Positions 24,060-36,716 are shown, numbered from the stretch's first letter. The stretch: DNA of 64,000 bases from Pinus tabuliformis (GCA_031772625.1 CM062816.1:826008556-826072555); one strand, 5' to 3'. The notes: a model not told the origin generated them from the letters alone. A program made the numbers and translations.

Positions 24060-25460
24060 CGGGGAATGACATAACACATGCTTGGGGAATGATAGGCAAA
24101 GATTGCACAATTTCTTCTGGGAGGCTGGGTGACTGGCTGCTAGAACTGCACAAAAGGTTGTCTGGGCTATCTGGGAGGAAAGATTGGCTGCTAGATTTTC
24201 ACAATGCACAATCCAGACTAACTGCTGACTGCTGGGATTGCACAATGTGCAATTCCAGCTGGCAATGACTATAGGCTCAGGGACTACATTACGCAATTTT
24301 CTGGGCCAGAAATCACTATCCCTAAGAAATGTGCAAATTAGTCCTAGAGGATAGTGCCTGGGTAGAAATTTGCATTTCTAGAGAGGAAGACAGAGCCTTC
24401 CTTCCCTGTGTTGTGCAATGTTGTCTCGGTGAGGTAGAGTCCGGGCCAAGGCTAGCCAGACTCGCCGGTGAGCAACTGAAAGTAAATGTGAAAGTGAATG
24501 CATGGAAACACTAAGTGAAAGCAGAAGTGATTGATCGTGCATGCAAACATTGAATGAAATATTTAGTAAAGATATCAACATGCATGTGGGTGAAGCGAGT
24601 CACTGAATCAGCAACTATTTGTGCAAAACAATTTCATGCATGCGACAACAATGAGATAACAAAGAAAACTAAAATGGTGCTAGTACAAGCTAGTATGCAT
24701 GTAAACGATAGCAAGCATTCAAACAAATCAAGCAAACAACACTCACACAAGTAAAAACACAAAAAGCAACAGAAATGCTGAAAAAGACAAGTTGAGACCA
24801 CTTACCCATGAATAGTTGAGCCGGATGTGTCGAGGAGTCCTGGATGTGCTGTGGGATGTTAGAGCTCCAAGATCGATGTGAATGAATGAGATTTATGCGT
24901 CGAATAAATAAGTTTGAGCTCATGACGCGCATGCCACAAATCTAGGAAAAAGCGACACTTGGAGGAAAGTTTCTAAAATGACTTTGCATGTAAACTTCAG
25001 ATGCTAAAAATAGATCCCTGAATCAAGGGATGCTCTTTTCATGTTTCCTTTTGCTATTTCAGGAAAAGAAAGCCATGCATGCAAGTCAATTTTCCTTGGT
25101 CCCGAGTGGAACTGGTCAACCCAATTGCTCATGCATGAGGCTGCTCAACTGTTGGGAGGAAATGCACATTTCTGGATGGGAGCTGGGCTGGCTTCCCGGG
25201 ATATTTTCACAATTTCTGGGTAGAGCAACTAACTGCTACACAGGATTGTGCAATTCTTGGGCTGAGAAGGCCTGCTGGGAAGGATTATGCAGTTTTCTGG
25301 GTGAAGCTTGACTGGTAGGATTGCGCAATTCTGGAGCCCAACAGGCTGCCAGACATAATTGCACAATTTCTATAGGGAAGGCTAGTTGCCCTCCAGAATT
25401 GCACAATTTCTTTGGGGAGCTGCTCAGCCTGCAGCTGGACCAAGTCCAGATGAACAACCT
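24060..25460. repeat. scattered degenerate GATTGCACAATTTCTGGG repeats
   Basis: Variants of a phrase close to GATTGCACAATTTCTGGG recur in two clusters (24090-24310 and 25200-25410), separated by 30-60 bp of variable C/T-G-rich text. They flank a non-repetitive AT-rich stretch (24480-25040). No coding frame runs through both clusters. Confidence 0.55.
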
Positions 25461-25892
25461 ATGATGGAATTGCATCAAGATTTGATCGACAGGCTGTCTT
25501 TGTGCAAGAAAATCACTGAATCTTGTGTACTTGAGCAAGCAAGACAAGGTGTTGTGAAAGGTTAGTAGGGAGGCTCCAAAATGAAGCTAAGGCAAAATTT
25601 TGGAGGGTGGTTGTAGCGGCTACAAAACTTGGCGACACATTGGTAGAACTCCATCTCTCTGAATGGACCTTGTTCGTGAGAAGCAAGTCTAATACCTCTG
25701 GAAGTATTGTTCAGTTCTCAGTTCGTCTTCGTTTCACACTAGCTTGATTGTAAGATGTAGCATCTGCCAAGATCTTGGTCGATTGACACACATTCCAAGC
25801 CGAGGAAATGCAGTTGTTTCGATTGGGGTTGAGGGGTATATTGGTGCACAAGCAGTATAGTCGTTAGAGTCTTAGTTTCATCTCTGGTGTTG

Positions 25893-25990
25893 CTCCGTTG
25901 CCAGCAGGCCTGGATAGTACCCCAACGGAGTCACATAGGAACACAAGCATGGCTCCGCTACGAGCGAGCCTAGGCAGTACCCCGACGGAG
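25893..25990. repeat. 60-bp direct repeat, each unit able to fold as a hairpin
   Basis: Unit 1 has CTCCGTTG (25893-25900) and its perfect inverse CAACGGAG (25923-25930). Unit 2, offset by exactly 60 bp, has CTCCG (25953-25957) and CGGAG (25986-25990). The loop text (AGCAGGCCTGGATAGTACCC and a variant) is conserved between units. Confidence 0.7.
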
Positions 25991-26499
25991 TTACTTGCAT
26001 CACCTCGTTGCGTAGGAAGCCTTTCTCTTCTTTCGCCTTATTCATTTTTCATTTTGATTTTTTTCACTTTTCATTTTTTTATTTTTCATATTTTCAACTG
26101 TGCATAGCACTTATTCATTTCAAAGGCAGAAGAGGGATCCCAACTTATTGAGAGAAGAAGAGGTTGTTTTAGCATAGTAGTTTATTATACCTCTGACGTG
26201 CCTGTTAAGGTTTCCCCCCTCACCTTACTCTACTTGACTGAGCTGACAAGCGTTAACCCAAAAAACAACCGACTAGAGCAGGTGACACTAGTTAGCGCGC
26301 AAGCGTTGTATTTTCACCAAGGTTCTCCTCGAACAGTACATATTTTCCTTCGATGTATCATGGACTAAAAGTAACAAGCTCTTCCTAAAAAGGCAAGATG
26401 ATAGATAACCAAGTAGTGATAGTTGCACAAGGCCTCTCTTACTTCACCCAACTTGTTTCAAGAGTCATACATGGTTTCATGCCAAACTAACCTACGAAC

Positions 26500-26640
26500 G
26501 AAACAAGAAAACAAACAAACAACAAAGCAAAGTGGAAGCAGAAGAAAAAGTGAAAGCAAAGCAAGTAAGCAAACAAGCCAGCAAGCAAACAAACAAACAA
26601 ATCAAGTAAGCAAACAAGCATGCAAGCAAAAAAACTAAAA
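26500..26640. repeat. (AAAC/AAGC)n low-complexity tract
   Basis: Irregular runs of AAAC, AAGC and AAGT tetranucleotides form a purine-rich strand. The ORF through it (Lys, Gln, Ser, Thr only) is compositional. Confidence 0.8.
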
Positions 26641-26684
26641 GGAAACACTACTCCTACTCCTAAGCTAACGGTGCATGGGCCTGA

Positions 26685-27173
26685 TCACGTGAAGTGATAT
26701 TTCCAATGCAGCCACCGGCGCATTGGTTGACCCATGTTGGTGAAGGCTTGGTCCGCGAACAACCTGGTTGTGTGAACCAACAAACAAGAAATATATAACA
26801 ATGAAGACAACCACACTTCATGTTTCAAAGTGCCCACATGAAATAAGTGAGTGGAAGTGTATGACCAATAATCTGTGGAGTTATCACGCTGTTGTTTGAC
26901 ACCACATGCAACTTTGAAGCATATGCACACTCTTGACTGTGACATGCAAGCAAACAAAAGAAACAAAGACAACTTTCGTCGTGTGTGTGTGCTTGCAATG
27001 TAAGATTCCTCCAATGCATGAGTGATAGGATCGTGTAGTTCGAGTGGAGGAAGTATGATCTGTGTGTGAGATTGATCTTCAATGCATAAAGATGAGTGAT
27101 GAGGAGCCTCGGGTGATTGAAAAATTTCCTGATTGGAAGTGAAACCAACCTCCGGACAGCAAGGGCCTGACAT
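26685..27173 (-). other. ORF of 162 codons behind a plant-like splice acceptor (unproven)
   Basis: The minus-strand ORF from 27173 (MSGPCCPEVG) is the longest in this part and matches no family I know. Directly upstream is a T-rich tract ending TTTTTATCAG|GTTATG, which resembles a 3' splice site next to AT-rich DNA. It could be an exon of a lost host gene or chance. Confidence 0.25.
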
Positions 27174-27179
27174 AACCTG

Positions 27180-27468
27180 ATAAAAATTTAATTATTTTTA
27201 ATAAAAAAAAATATAATTTATTTAATTTTTAAGATAAAATTAATATACTATATTTAAAATAATATTGATAATAATTTTAAAAATTCAATAAGGATCATAA
27301 ATTTATGGATAATGGAAATAAAATTATCATTATTATTGCCTTCTAAATTGGAAACATATTATTTTATTATAAAATAATTGGTTAGTTTATCAAAATCATA
27401 AGTAACACCCTTTTTATTTCAATCACTTTAATATTTTTCTCTATAGAAACTCTAATAACGATAACCCC

Positions 27469-27501
<33 letters not shown>

Positions 27502-28215
27502 ATATTTACATTTAAATTTAAAATTATGAAGTAAATTTGATTGTATAATTCATATATACATATTACATAATGTAGTATACTGATATTTCAGAGTTAAAAC
27601 GTTTTTTATATTATTTAATACGTAAATTGATTATATATATATATTTGTGTGTGTGAGAGAATGATTGTTTTATTGAATTTGTTTACTTGATTGTGTAAAT
27701 TGGAGAGTAGAAGAATTTTGTAAAAATATATTTTGTTAAGATAATTTAGTAATTAATTATAAATGAAAAGGTATTAAGATAAGAAATGGATTCAATTTTT
27801 TTTCTCCATTTTTATTTGAAAAAAAAAGTGAGAGATAATGTGGAAAATAAATTAAAATAAATAAATGTTGTTGTTGTGATGCTTGAAGTAGATTTTGGGG
27901 GTGACAAAGCGTTGTGATTAAGGGGTGAAGACAAATTAGAGAGAACAATCAGTATGAAGGTCTTGTCATTGGTCTCACTTATACTTTTTTTTCTGTAATA
28001 TATTCAATGGTCATGTCAAAATTCGATGGGAACAAGGTGGCAAAATCGTGAATTTTGTATATTTTTAGGGAAAGTAAAGATAAGAAGGAATGATGAAGTC
28101 GAACTTGAAAAATTCCAAACAAGACCATAGTTGTTTAGGGTTTATAACACACTCATGGTCAAGTTTCACAATATAAAGCATATCCCTTACAATCCAACTA
28201 AATGCCAAAATATCA
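27180..28215. other. very AT-rich gene-free stretch
   Basis: Long A/T runs include an (AT)n tract at about 27469-27505. Composition differs sharply from both sides. No coding signal; possibly intronic or decayed spacer. Confidence 0.7.
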
Positions 28216-28219
28216 TTGT

Positions 28220-28307
28220 GTTGCATATACAAGTGATGTTATTAATTAATCACTTTTACAAATGTTGCATATACAAGTGATGTTATTAATTAATCACTTT
28301 TACAAAT
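28220..28307. repeat. 44-bp perfect tandem duplication
   Basis: GTTGCATATACAAGTGATGT.. begins at 28220 and again at 28264, each ending ATTAATTAATCACTTTTACA. The copies appear identical, implying a recent duplication in otherwise old sequence. Confidence 0.9.
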
Positions 28308-28400
28308 ATTTTCGCAACATGTGATTTACAATGGTGACCATAATCAACTACTTAAAAATGATACCCATCTCTTACGTATCCATGCTAATGTGATTTCTTC

Positions 28401-29905
28401 CTATAGTTGGTTTCGTTTTTGAACTGCTTGATTGGTCGGTTCTATCACAAGTGATTTCATATGCTTTTGGTCCTTCTTCAGACGTAACTCTAGATGGAGC
28501 TTCCAACATGTGGCTCTTTGATGTCCAATCTTATTGCAATGCTTGTAATGGTTTTCTTTCTTTGAGACTTTCTTGACCTTGTTTTTTGTCTCTTTCCTGG
28601 GCGACATATCCTTCCTTAAATGATTGTCCTTGGTGTAACACTAACGAAGATAGCTTGACTTAGCTCTTCTTTTGAAATGCTCACTATTACTGGAATGTTG
28701 TGATGTTCTCTCAGCATCCTTCACTGAATCAGAATTGTCGCTTGAAGACTCTCCTGTCTCTGTGGGTTTGGAGTGTCCTTCTACTCTGACATAGCCCAAT
28801 CCGACATACGATGTAGTTCCACCACTTGGAAGGGATTCACAATGCCCTGGACATTAACTCCTAGGCCCTTTCCTTCATATCCCATCTTCTTCATTATATT
28901 TGAATTAATCCCTATAGTGTGCTTTTCAAATGCACCAAAATCATCATCATAATGAAAACATGAAACTGAAGAACCACAGACATTGTTTACCTTAGTTGTT
29001 GATTCTAAAACGCATGATTATGGCTTCACTGAGCCTTTGCCACACTTCAACCTTTTCAAGGCCTCTTCTATAGCTTGTATCTGAACTTGAAATCCTTACT
29101 TCTCTTATGTTTCTTATACAAATCTTATCAATTCAACATTCTCTACTTGAATTCTCCGGTCAATCTCCTCAATTTATTGGAGGCATGCATTCTTTGGTGC
29201 TATTCTCTTCTTTGGTGCAACACTAGCTGCAATATTCGTCTCATCTCGTGAATCAAAACCAAGGTCAATTGGTCCGTCACCTACAATCCCAATAGTTGTG
29301 ATCTTCATCTCATCACTTGAAACAAAACCTAGGTCAATTGGTACAACACATGAAATCCCAATAGTTGTAATCTTTATCTCATCGTTTGAATCATATCCAA
29401 GGTCTTGTTGCATTGTAGCAACTATTTTCTACTTCCCTTTTCCACCATATTTCTTTGGCTTTAATTTTAGATGTAGTTTCCAGTAATTCTCCTCATCTTT
29501 CCCTTCTTTCTTCCAACAAGTACAAGAGGGATTTTGTTCCTTTTTCCTTGTTGTTGCTTCCTTCTTTACTCGGTTGTATTTTTCATACTTTCCTCTTTTC
29601 TCAAGGTCATGAATTTCACACTAGCCACACCAAGAATAGTCAGTTCAAATAGAAACAATGAATGTCGAAGATAATTATGTAAAGAACCAATATATTTCAT
29701 CAACGTCTTAGGCAAATCTAAAGGAATGTCCAGTGCCAAATCTTGCTTGCTAAATTCCTTTGTGAAACTTTGAATATTTTGACCTTTGCCTTGTTTCAAA
29801 TGTTTCCATTCTATCATGACTTTCTATTGATATCCCAATGGATAAAATTTTCATTTTAATGTAGAAACAAATTTGGATGAAGAACAAAGGAGTTTACCCA
29901 TATGC
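28401..29905 (-). pseudogene. gag relic of an LTR retrotransposon
   Basis: The minus-strand frames carry VSTLK.KFYPLGYQ and then MIEWKHLKQGKGQNIQSF..YIGSLHNYLRHSL (29905-29566), a plant retrotransposon gag core. The distal zinc knuckle at 28540-28470 reads YKHCNKIGHQRATCWKLH (C-X4-H-X4-C kept, first Cys changed). The parts lie in three different frames with stops. At 29174-29413 three imperfect repeats of about 22 codons (KITTIGI..PIDLGF) lie between core and knuckle. No LTRs could be assigned. Confidence 0.7.
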
Positions 29906-31104
29906 TTGCTACCTTTCTGAAGTTTTCTCTCCCACCATACATGTAATGATTGTCCTTTACTGGAAATATTAGTATTTTTATTATTACTAAAACTGAACTA
30001 TGATGACATAAAAGTCACGAAAAATGATAACATAATTATGTATATAAATGTTTTATTGATAGATGAGTAATAAATTGGAAACACTTAAAAACTGAACACT
30101 TGCATATGAGATTCTATATATGGTAACCTTTACATGATAAGAATTCTAGAAAGAATTTTGGATAACTTAATGGATGGGAGCGAAAGATCCATTAAGTTCT
30201 TAGCTGGAGATAAATGCTAAGTTGGGATTGGCATAAAGCACCATTGGGGGGTAAAAGCAAGCTTTTGGTTGAAAAAAAAACCACAAAAGCAGATTGTCGC
30301 TTGAGGAAAAATCCCACATGGAAGGAAGGCATAAAATGCCTATTGCAAGGATCAACAAGGTTGTTGATAACTTGGCAAATGAATCTCTGCTCAGGGGTGA
30401 GCTGAGAAGAGAAGTTCTACGGTTGGGAGGAAAACAATGTTATAGTTTCAAGTGTTCCCTATCTGTGTATTATTGGTTAGATTGTTAATGCTTTGCTTAA
30501 AGGTTGCAGGATTGGTAAAGGTTATTTTATTTTCTGTGCAATGATTATTTGAGCATGGCATGCAAGATATGACGATGTGAGAAGAATCTTTGTTTTATAT
30601 GAGAATTTGTATTCTATTATGTTAGTATTTATGAAATAGAACAAAAAGGATTATTATTATTATTATTCTACAACTCTAGACAAAATACGTTTGAAATTTC
30701 ATTGAGTGAATATTTTTATATGGTTGGTACTTTGGAATGCTGGAATAGAATATTGTTGCATCCCTCCAAATATTCTCCTTTTCCCTATGCTCATGAATCA
30801 TGATCTTAGGATAAATATTATTATATATTCTGAGAGTGGAAAGAGTAACTCAAAGGTATATATTACAGAACGACTGATACACTAGGAACTAAAATTAATA
30901 AATAATGATGAGTTTACCATAGAGCTAAAAAGAAAAGATTGGCATATTAGAAAGAGGTCAGTTTTTTCAGGATTACAATCAATAGGAGTATATCACTCTT
31001 TTATAATGAAGATTTAACTAAGAATATAATTTGGAAAGGAAATATAACACTTGAATGACAATCATAGGTATCTGTAACAATGGTATTTGTTGCATAGTGC
31101 CTTT
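29906..31104. other. no gene recognised
   Basis: AT-rich text with short ORFs only; a (TTA)n-like run is at about 30651-30668. It ends at the GGGTC target duplication of the next element. Confidence 0.5.
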
Positions 31105-31109
31105 GGGTC

Positions 31110-31411
31110 TATTATGCAACCAACTCACAAAATAGAAGAAGAGATAGATCAATGCCTTCAAAATAAGCTTCTTCGAGGAGGAAACCTCCTTTATATTAGA
31201 CAAATGAAAAATTCTTGGATGAGACAAATGACAAGACCTCCTTTCTATATATAGGAGTCTAAGGGGTCGCAATATAATCAGAGCTGGCATAAAAATAATA
31301 TTGTAAGGGCACAATAATAACAATATGGGGACTACATGGGCACAACAATACAATAAGGGGGTTGCAATAATAAAAAAAAACGGGTTACAATAGCATTATA
31401 GGGACCTAACA
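31110..31411 (-). repeat. 3' LTR of chromovirus copy 1
   Basis: Begins (minus) TGTTAGGTCCC and ends ..GCATAATA, where the expected terminal CA has mutated. TATA box CTATATATAG at about 31245-31254. It has lost about 30 bp compared with the other LTRs of this family. Confidence 0.85.
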
Positions 31412-31429
31412 TGCCCCTCTCCTTCAAAA

Positions 31430-31870
31430 AGTGTTGTCCTCAACGCTTGAGTAGTTTTGGATGCTTTTGCATAAAATTATCATCCTCCCATGCAGAACCT
31501 TCAACGGTTAAGTTCTTCCACTTGATGAGATACCCTGAAATTGATCGATTTTGTATCTGTCAGGTTCTTATTTCCATGAATTCTTTTGGTTCCAATATGA
31601 TTTTTCCTTCCTCATTAAGTTCCAACAATATTGTTTGAACTAGGATCTTGTCACCTATAACCTTCTTTAAGCATGAAACATGGAAAACTGGGTGCACTCA
31701 GGAAGATGTAGGAAGCTCCAATTTGTATGCCATAGTACCAATCTTTTGCAACACCTTGTAAGGACCACATTACTTTGGTGATAATTTATTATCCTTCTTA
31801 GCTTTCTTGAGGGGAATTTGTTTGTATGGTTGTAATCGTAAAAATACTTAGTTGCCTACATCAAAACTTA
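31430..31870 (-). pseudogene. integrase C-terminus and chromodomain (chromovirus copy 1)
   Basis: Minus-strand reading gives the conserved integrase tail (LSPKYCGPYKVLQKIGTMAY, then HPVFHVSCLKK) followed by the chromodomain (YLIKWKNLTVEGSAWEDDNF). The chromodomain in this clade directs insertion to particular chromatin. Stops are present. The catalytic DDE core is absent. Confidence 0.75.
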
Positions 31871-32289
31871 TTTCGCTGCAATGTTGATCTAACTATTGTT
31901 TCATTTGATTATGCGCGAAAATGAGGTTATCCTTTAAGAGTTGGAGAACTTGTTGTTATTCTTAATGTGATCTTCCATTGCTTGAACCTTAGAATTTTCT
32001 CTTAAAGATGATGTGATGGATGGTGTATGATACACATAAAGTGCCATAAATGGGGTCATTTTTGTTGAAGCGTTATACCACCATTCAACCAGAGGTAACC
32101 ACTTGACCCATTATGTTTGTTTATCAGATACAAAGCAATGAAGATGTCCTTCCAAACATTTGTTCACTATCTCTATTTTTCCATCTATCTTGAGAGTTTA
32201 AGGAGTGGTAATTCTTTCCAATGCACTACAAGATATGGTCAGATTAATTTCTTCTTTCTCCGGGGTTGGTTCCTGGTGTATATCCTCTT

Positions 32290-33290
32290 CGTTTGACATT
32301 TATTGATCCTTTTCTTCCTCCTCTTAACAATTTATGTAAATTAATTTCTTCTCAGCACACTTATGACCATTAGTGTATTTTCTATTACAACTGTAACAAA
32401 GCCCTTTTGCTATTTTTTCTTCCAATTGTTTTGGTGTCAACCTTGTAGGTTGTGGAAGACTAGGAGCAACAATACTTCCATATTTATAGTGATGAGTGGT
32501 AGACTTCCTTGTTGCCATAATTTTTCTTTCGACTTTTCTTGCCACTTTGAATTCCTTCTCCAATGAATTAGGTTCCCAAAGGTGAACCTCATGTTGGATG
32601 TTATCTTTTAAAGTCCCTATGAGACATCAATCATATGCTCCTATGGAATATCGATTACCTTAATATTCAATTTTTGAAAGTCCTCAATGTTCTCTGCCAT
32701 TGAACCCTTTTGTTTGAGATTTATCAATTGGCTAAAGAAGTTATTGCTCTTTGTATCCTCATAATGTGCTATCATTTCCTCCATAAAAATGGACCAAGTG
32801 ACCATTTGTTTACGAGAGCAAAGCGATTGATACCGTGAAAATTGACTGGGTTCTACATATAAATTTGCAATACGTACCTTTTATGTGTTTTGCACATTTT
32901 GGAGATCAAATATTTCTCCATCTGTAGTATCCATGTTACGGGATCCTTGCCATCAAACTTCCTCATATTGATCTTTGGAATATGGTGGGTCTTAAATCCA
33001 ATGTTAGATTCTACAAAATCGTGATTAACATTTATTTTTTTCTCATCATGAGTTTCCTCTACTACCTATTTGCCATTAGGAGGCCTTTCTTGTAGCATCT
33101 TTGTCCCACCTTCCTTCAAACCTTCCATGTATTTTTTCAAATCTTCCATGCCTTTCTTCAAATATGCTTCCATATCATCGATATTAGCTTCCATGGCATA
33201 GATAAAACTATTTATCTTAGCTTCGATCACATTCTTCAAATCATTCATCCAATTTTGCTTACTAGGTGTTTCTATTTTCTTGATTCGAGC
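32290..33290 (-). pseudogene. gag of chromovirus copy 1
   Basis: The start MARIKKIETPSKQNW at 33290 is followed by a charged coiled-coil segment (MEAYLKKGMEDLKKYMEGLK), a stop at 33066, MRKFDGKDPVTWILQMEKY near 32935, and the zinc knuckle CYSCNRKYTNGHKC near 32395-32355. Stops and small shifts break it. The N-terminal coiled coil is kept here but deleted from the related copy at 59-62 kb. Confidence 0.75.
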
Positions 33291-33990
33291 CATTAACACA
33301 AATTTCATTTAATTTGGAAATAAATAGTGGATCTAGATTTTCAAAATAACATAAATACTCAATTCTAGTCACATCCTTGTAATAAAAATAAAAATCAATT
33401 TTAATGAAATATGTGTTCATTCTTTTTCTTTCTTTTAGGAGCTCAATATTTAAACGACTGTAACTCTCTAATTTCAAATCTCCAAGTTCTGAAATTTCTA
33501 CCTGTGATATCTCTCTGAGTCTTCTTTCTAACCCCACAAGTTTGATCGAGATTGGATTGTCCAAGAAATACTTATGCCCAATCTCCCACAATGACTTGAT
33601 TATAGACTAGTTTAGTAGAGCGAACTTGTACGACATACAATGTGTCACTATTTTGACCTTCGACCCTAAAAACGATATCCAACAAACTATATTCCATTTT
33701 GTTTCTGTTAATTTTTACAAAATTTGAATCTGATGCTCAGAGAGAAATCTACGCTAATGTTTCCACAACCACCTCTTTGATATGGAATTCGGGAGCCTGC
33801 AAAAATCCTAACTTCCTCAACTCATATCTCCGAAAATATAGCACAAAACGATCTGAAATTCGGTCACGAGGTTCATCATGATTTCATCTCAAATGGGTTT
33901 TAATTTCATATTATTATGCCTCGTAGAAAAAATGTGATAGCGAATATTCCACAATGACCTGTTTGAAGCAGCAAAACCCTAGAATCCAAA

Positions 33991-34002
33991 GCTCTGATAC
34001 CA
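33991..34002 (-). other. primer-binding site for tRNA-iMet
   Basis: TGGTATCAGAGC on the minus strand lies two bases inside the 5' LTR end. It is the exact complement of the last nine bases plus CCA of the tRNA-iMet gene at 37202-37273. Confidence 0.85.
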
Positions 34003-34004
34003 AA

Positions 34005-34337
34005 TGTTATGCAACCAACTCACAAAATAGAAGAAAACATAGATCAACGACTTCAAAATAAGCCTCTTCGGGGGTGAAACCTCCTTTACATTACACAAAT
34101 GAATAATAATTCGATGATACAAATGAGAAGACCTCCTTTCTATATATAGGAGTCTAAGGGGTCACAATATAATTGGAGCAGACATAACAATAATATTGTA
34201 AGGGCACAACAATAACAATAGTGGGCTTCTATGGGGCACAATAATAACAATATTGGGACTACATGGGAACAACAATACAATAAGGGGGTTGCACTAATAA
34301 CAATAAGGGTCTACACTAGAAGTATAGGGACCTAACA
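34005..34337 (-). repeat. 5' LTR of chromovirus copy 1
   Basis: TGTTAGGTCCC..CATAACA on the minus strand, 333 bp, with TATA box CTATATATAG near 34142-34151. It is closely similar to 31110-31411, 59269-59592 and 62170-62501. Confidence 0.9.
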
Positions 34338-34342
34338 GGGTC

Positions 34343-36110
34343 TGAGGTATGGACCTTACCATGTTATGCAAATGTATCAAATAGGACAATAATTTCAATT
34401 GACGTTCCCTATTGAGGTTAGAAAAATAGTATAAATGCCCTTTTTCTAAGCATTCACTGTAGTAATAGAGGAAGAATATAATAAAATTATTACAGGTCCA
34501 TTGGTTAACTAAAGGGGGGATTGAGGCACCTCCCATAGTCAATCAATCGAACCACTTTGGAGAATAGGAGAAAACACAACAACTAGATCCGGTGGTTGAG
34601 GAGTCATGCTCCTCTCAAAACAATCGACAGATGGAATTTGCAAAAAATACAGGAATACAAAAGATAACTTATGCTTGAGGACGTGAATTATAAACTGTGT
34701 TAAAATATAGATGTGGTAATTTAACATCTAAGGGATGTTGTTAACCCCAACATTATAGCATGATAAAAAGAACGAAAATAATTTGTTTATTTTCCTTACT
34801 TTTTTTAACTCAGGAAAAAGAAGAAAATAGTTGTCCATGTGCGAAACTGGAAGAGGGGGAAACTAATAGTGAACCAGTATGTAATATAAATTGAATTGTT
34901 CTGGAATCATTAGGACACCACAGACATAATATATCATCATAGAAATAATATATCATCATAGAAATATGGACAGAGCATGAAGGAAATATATTATATTGTT
35001 GTTAATACAGTCCCATTAACAACATCATATGAAATGAATGTATTATTAAAAAAGTCTGTTGAGTTAACATAGGCCTAAGGGCTTACATTCAGTCCTCACA
35101 AAATCGACCAATCAGCTAAACTCAATTACCAAAAATAGAGTGGAACTAGCCATGGAAGCATATTTCCAAATTACGAGAAAAGGTTGGTCATGAACCGACA
35201 TGCGAATATAATAGAAAAGCGTAAACTGGGAAAATTTCAGTAGCAGCATAGGCAGTGGCCACATTTGGCCATGAGGGCTGTCAGTGTAAATGTTAAACCC
35301 TACTACTGGTAGTGAATGTAAACAAAAAGTTTTTTATAGAAATTTGTGGTCCCAATATTTGAGCAAGACGAAGAAGGTTCCACTGACCTGGAAAAGAATT
35401 TTAGGATGACATATACGTAATCGAGGAATGAGCCCTATTAATAGTGCATTTAAATTATAGGCTATTGAGATATGGGTACCTGTGTCAGAGAGCATACAAA
35501 AAAAACACAGTAAGAACAAAGTCCCCGAATGAAGAAGGGGTAAGGTCTAGTAATTAAATAAATCATTAAAGTAACTAAAATAAGAATTTGTAACCACGTT
35601 ACCTGTTGGAAAATACAAGAAGAGGAGATAACGCTTGGAGTCGTCTTTGGACATGCCCAAAATAAGAAAAGAAAGGGTTATTATGAAAACCATGCACTAG
35701 GAAACTATTCTTATACGAAAACTATGGAGCCAAAGAATACAAATTGGTACCTGGGTGCCTGGCGTAAAGAAATTCTTGACCCATTTGCAAACACCAGCGA
35801 TGAGGCCACACGAGCATGGGCCGCTAGTTGCATTCCCTTACAATTTATAGACACTGTGTAAATCACATCCATGGAAACCAGAACCCAAAGAATGGAACAG
35901 AAAAGATAATTGTCATTATAAAAATCTAAAGGGCTTAATGCAAAGCAAGTATAAACCAAAGGAAAATGAAATAACTGTAATATTTGTCGTTCTCAACCTT
36001 ATGTCGCCATGGAGCCTACTAAGCAAATTGTGTGAACATGTAATCAAATATCCAGCGAAAGGGAGGGAATTTACTGTAAGCGGTTGAGTATGATAGAGAG
36101 AGATGTGGAG
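34343..36110 (-). other. possible decayed spliced host gene (weak)
   Basis: On the minus strand four short open stretches end in donor-like CAG|GT: APR..CCCAG|GTACC near 35753, ..CAACAG|GTAACG near 35600, ..ACACAG|GTACCC near 35482 and TTCCAG|GTCAGT near 35393. A further open stretch ends QSGSID* at 34539. No family was recognised and the frames have not been joined convincingly. This may be a gene relic or chance. Confidence 0.2.
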
Positions 36111-36111
36111 A

Positions 36112-36635
36112 CGAAACCCTCTAATTGTCTAATACACCCTAGCATATAGGTTTACATTTATTAGTTGCAATTGGAGTTCTAGGTATGTTTGCTCCATGAA
36201 TATTTGGTCAATTGTATGATAAGAAATGATGAAGGTAAGTGTTATGGCACTGAATGGCTAGGGTAAAAGATGCTCTCATGGGTTATAAATAGAGGAATGG
36301 TAAAAAGATTATGGTTAGCGTACTTAATTTTGAAACTAATCATAGTCCTACATTCCATTCCCCTTTCTACTCAAACGGATGTTCAACCACAGCAAGGACT
36401 ACATGGGAATGCATGAAGTAGAAATGTTGAAACAGAGGAAAATGCTAGTTACCAAATAAAAATGGAGAAATTTAAATTTAGGGAGGAAAAACCCTCGAGT
36501 GAAACTAACCAATGGATATTTCGAACATTCAGTGAAGTGGGGGCAATTATCCTTCCCCTAGCCATCCGTGATAGGGTGTTAGGTGCTTGATCGTGCGACA
36601 GTGAAAGTGGAAAGGTAAATATTTTGCTAATAATG
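36112..36635 (+). repeat. dispersed repeat family R, copy 1
   Basis: This matches 44425-44940 over about 500 bp: GTCTAATACACCC.., TTAGTTGCAATTGGA, ACATTCCATTCCCCTTTCTACTC, AGGGAGGAAAAACC and GAAGTGGGGGCAATTATCC.. occur in order in both. Nothing coding is conserved. Probably an LTR or non-coding part of a retroelement. Confidence 0.8.
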
Positions 36636-36716
36636 TGATTGGCAGGATCAACGGCCTTCCAACCCAAGACACAAAGCAGAGATCGACTTCTCCGCCGCCT
36701 GTCCCGCAATTACGTT

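Larger units (their letters stand above)
31110..34337 (-). mobile_element. deleted chromovirus (Ty3/gypsy), 3.2 kb, with TSD GGGTC
   Basis: The two LTRs are 34005-34337 (5', minus sense) and 31110-31411 (3'). GGGTC stands directly outside both ends (31105-31109 and 34338-34342), proving a single intact insertion. The primer site TGGTATCAGAGC (complement of 33991-34002) matches the 3' end of tRNA-iMet exactly. Inside are gag (33290 to about 32290) and, after a large pol deletion, the integrase C-terminus and chromodomain (about 31860-31430). Protease core, RT, RNase H and the integrase catalytic core are missing, so it could move only with help from a relative. Confidence 0.9.

Noticed and set aside
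34539..34727. terminal exon ending QSGSID as a real host gene
   Set aside because: No splice acceptor is visible directly upstream and no family matches; kept only as part of a low-confidence region.
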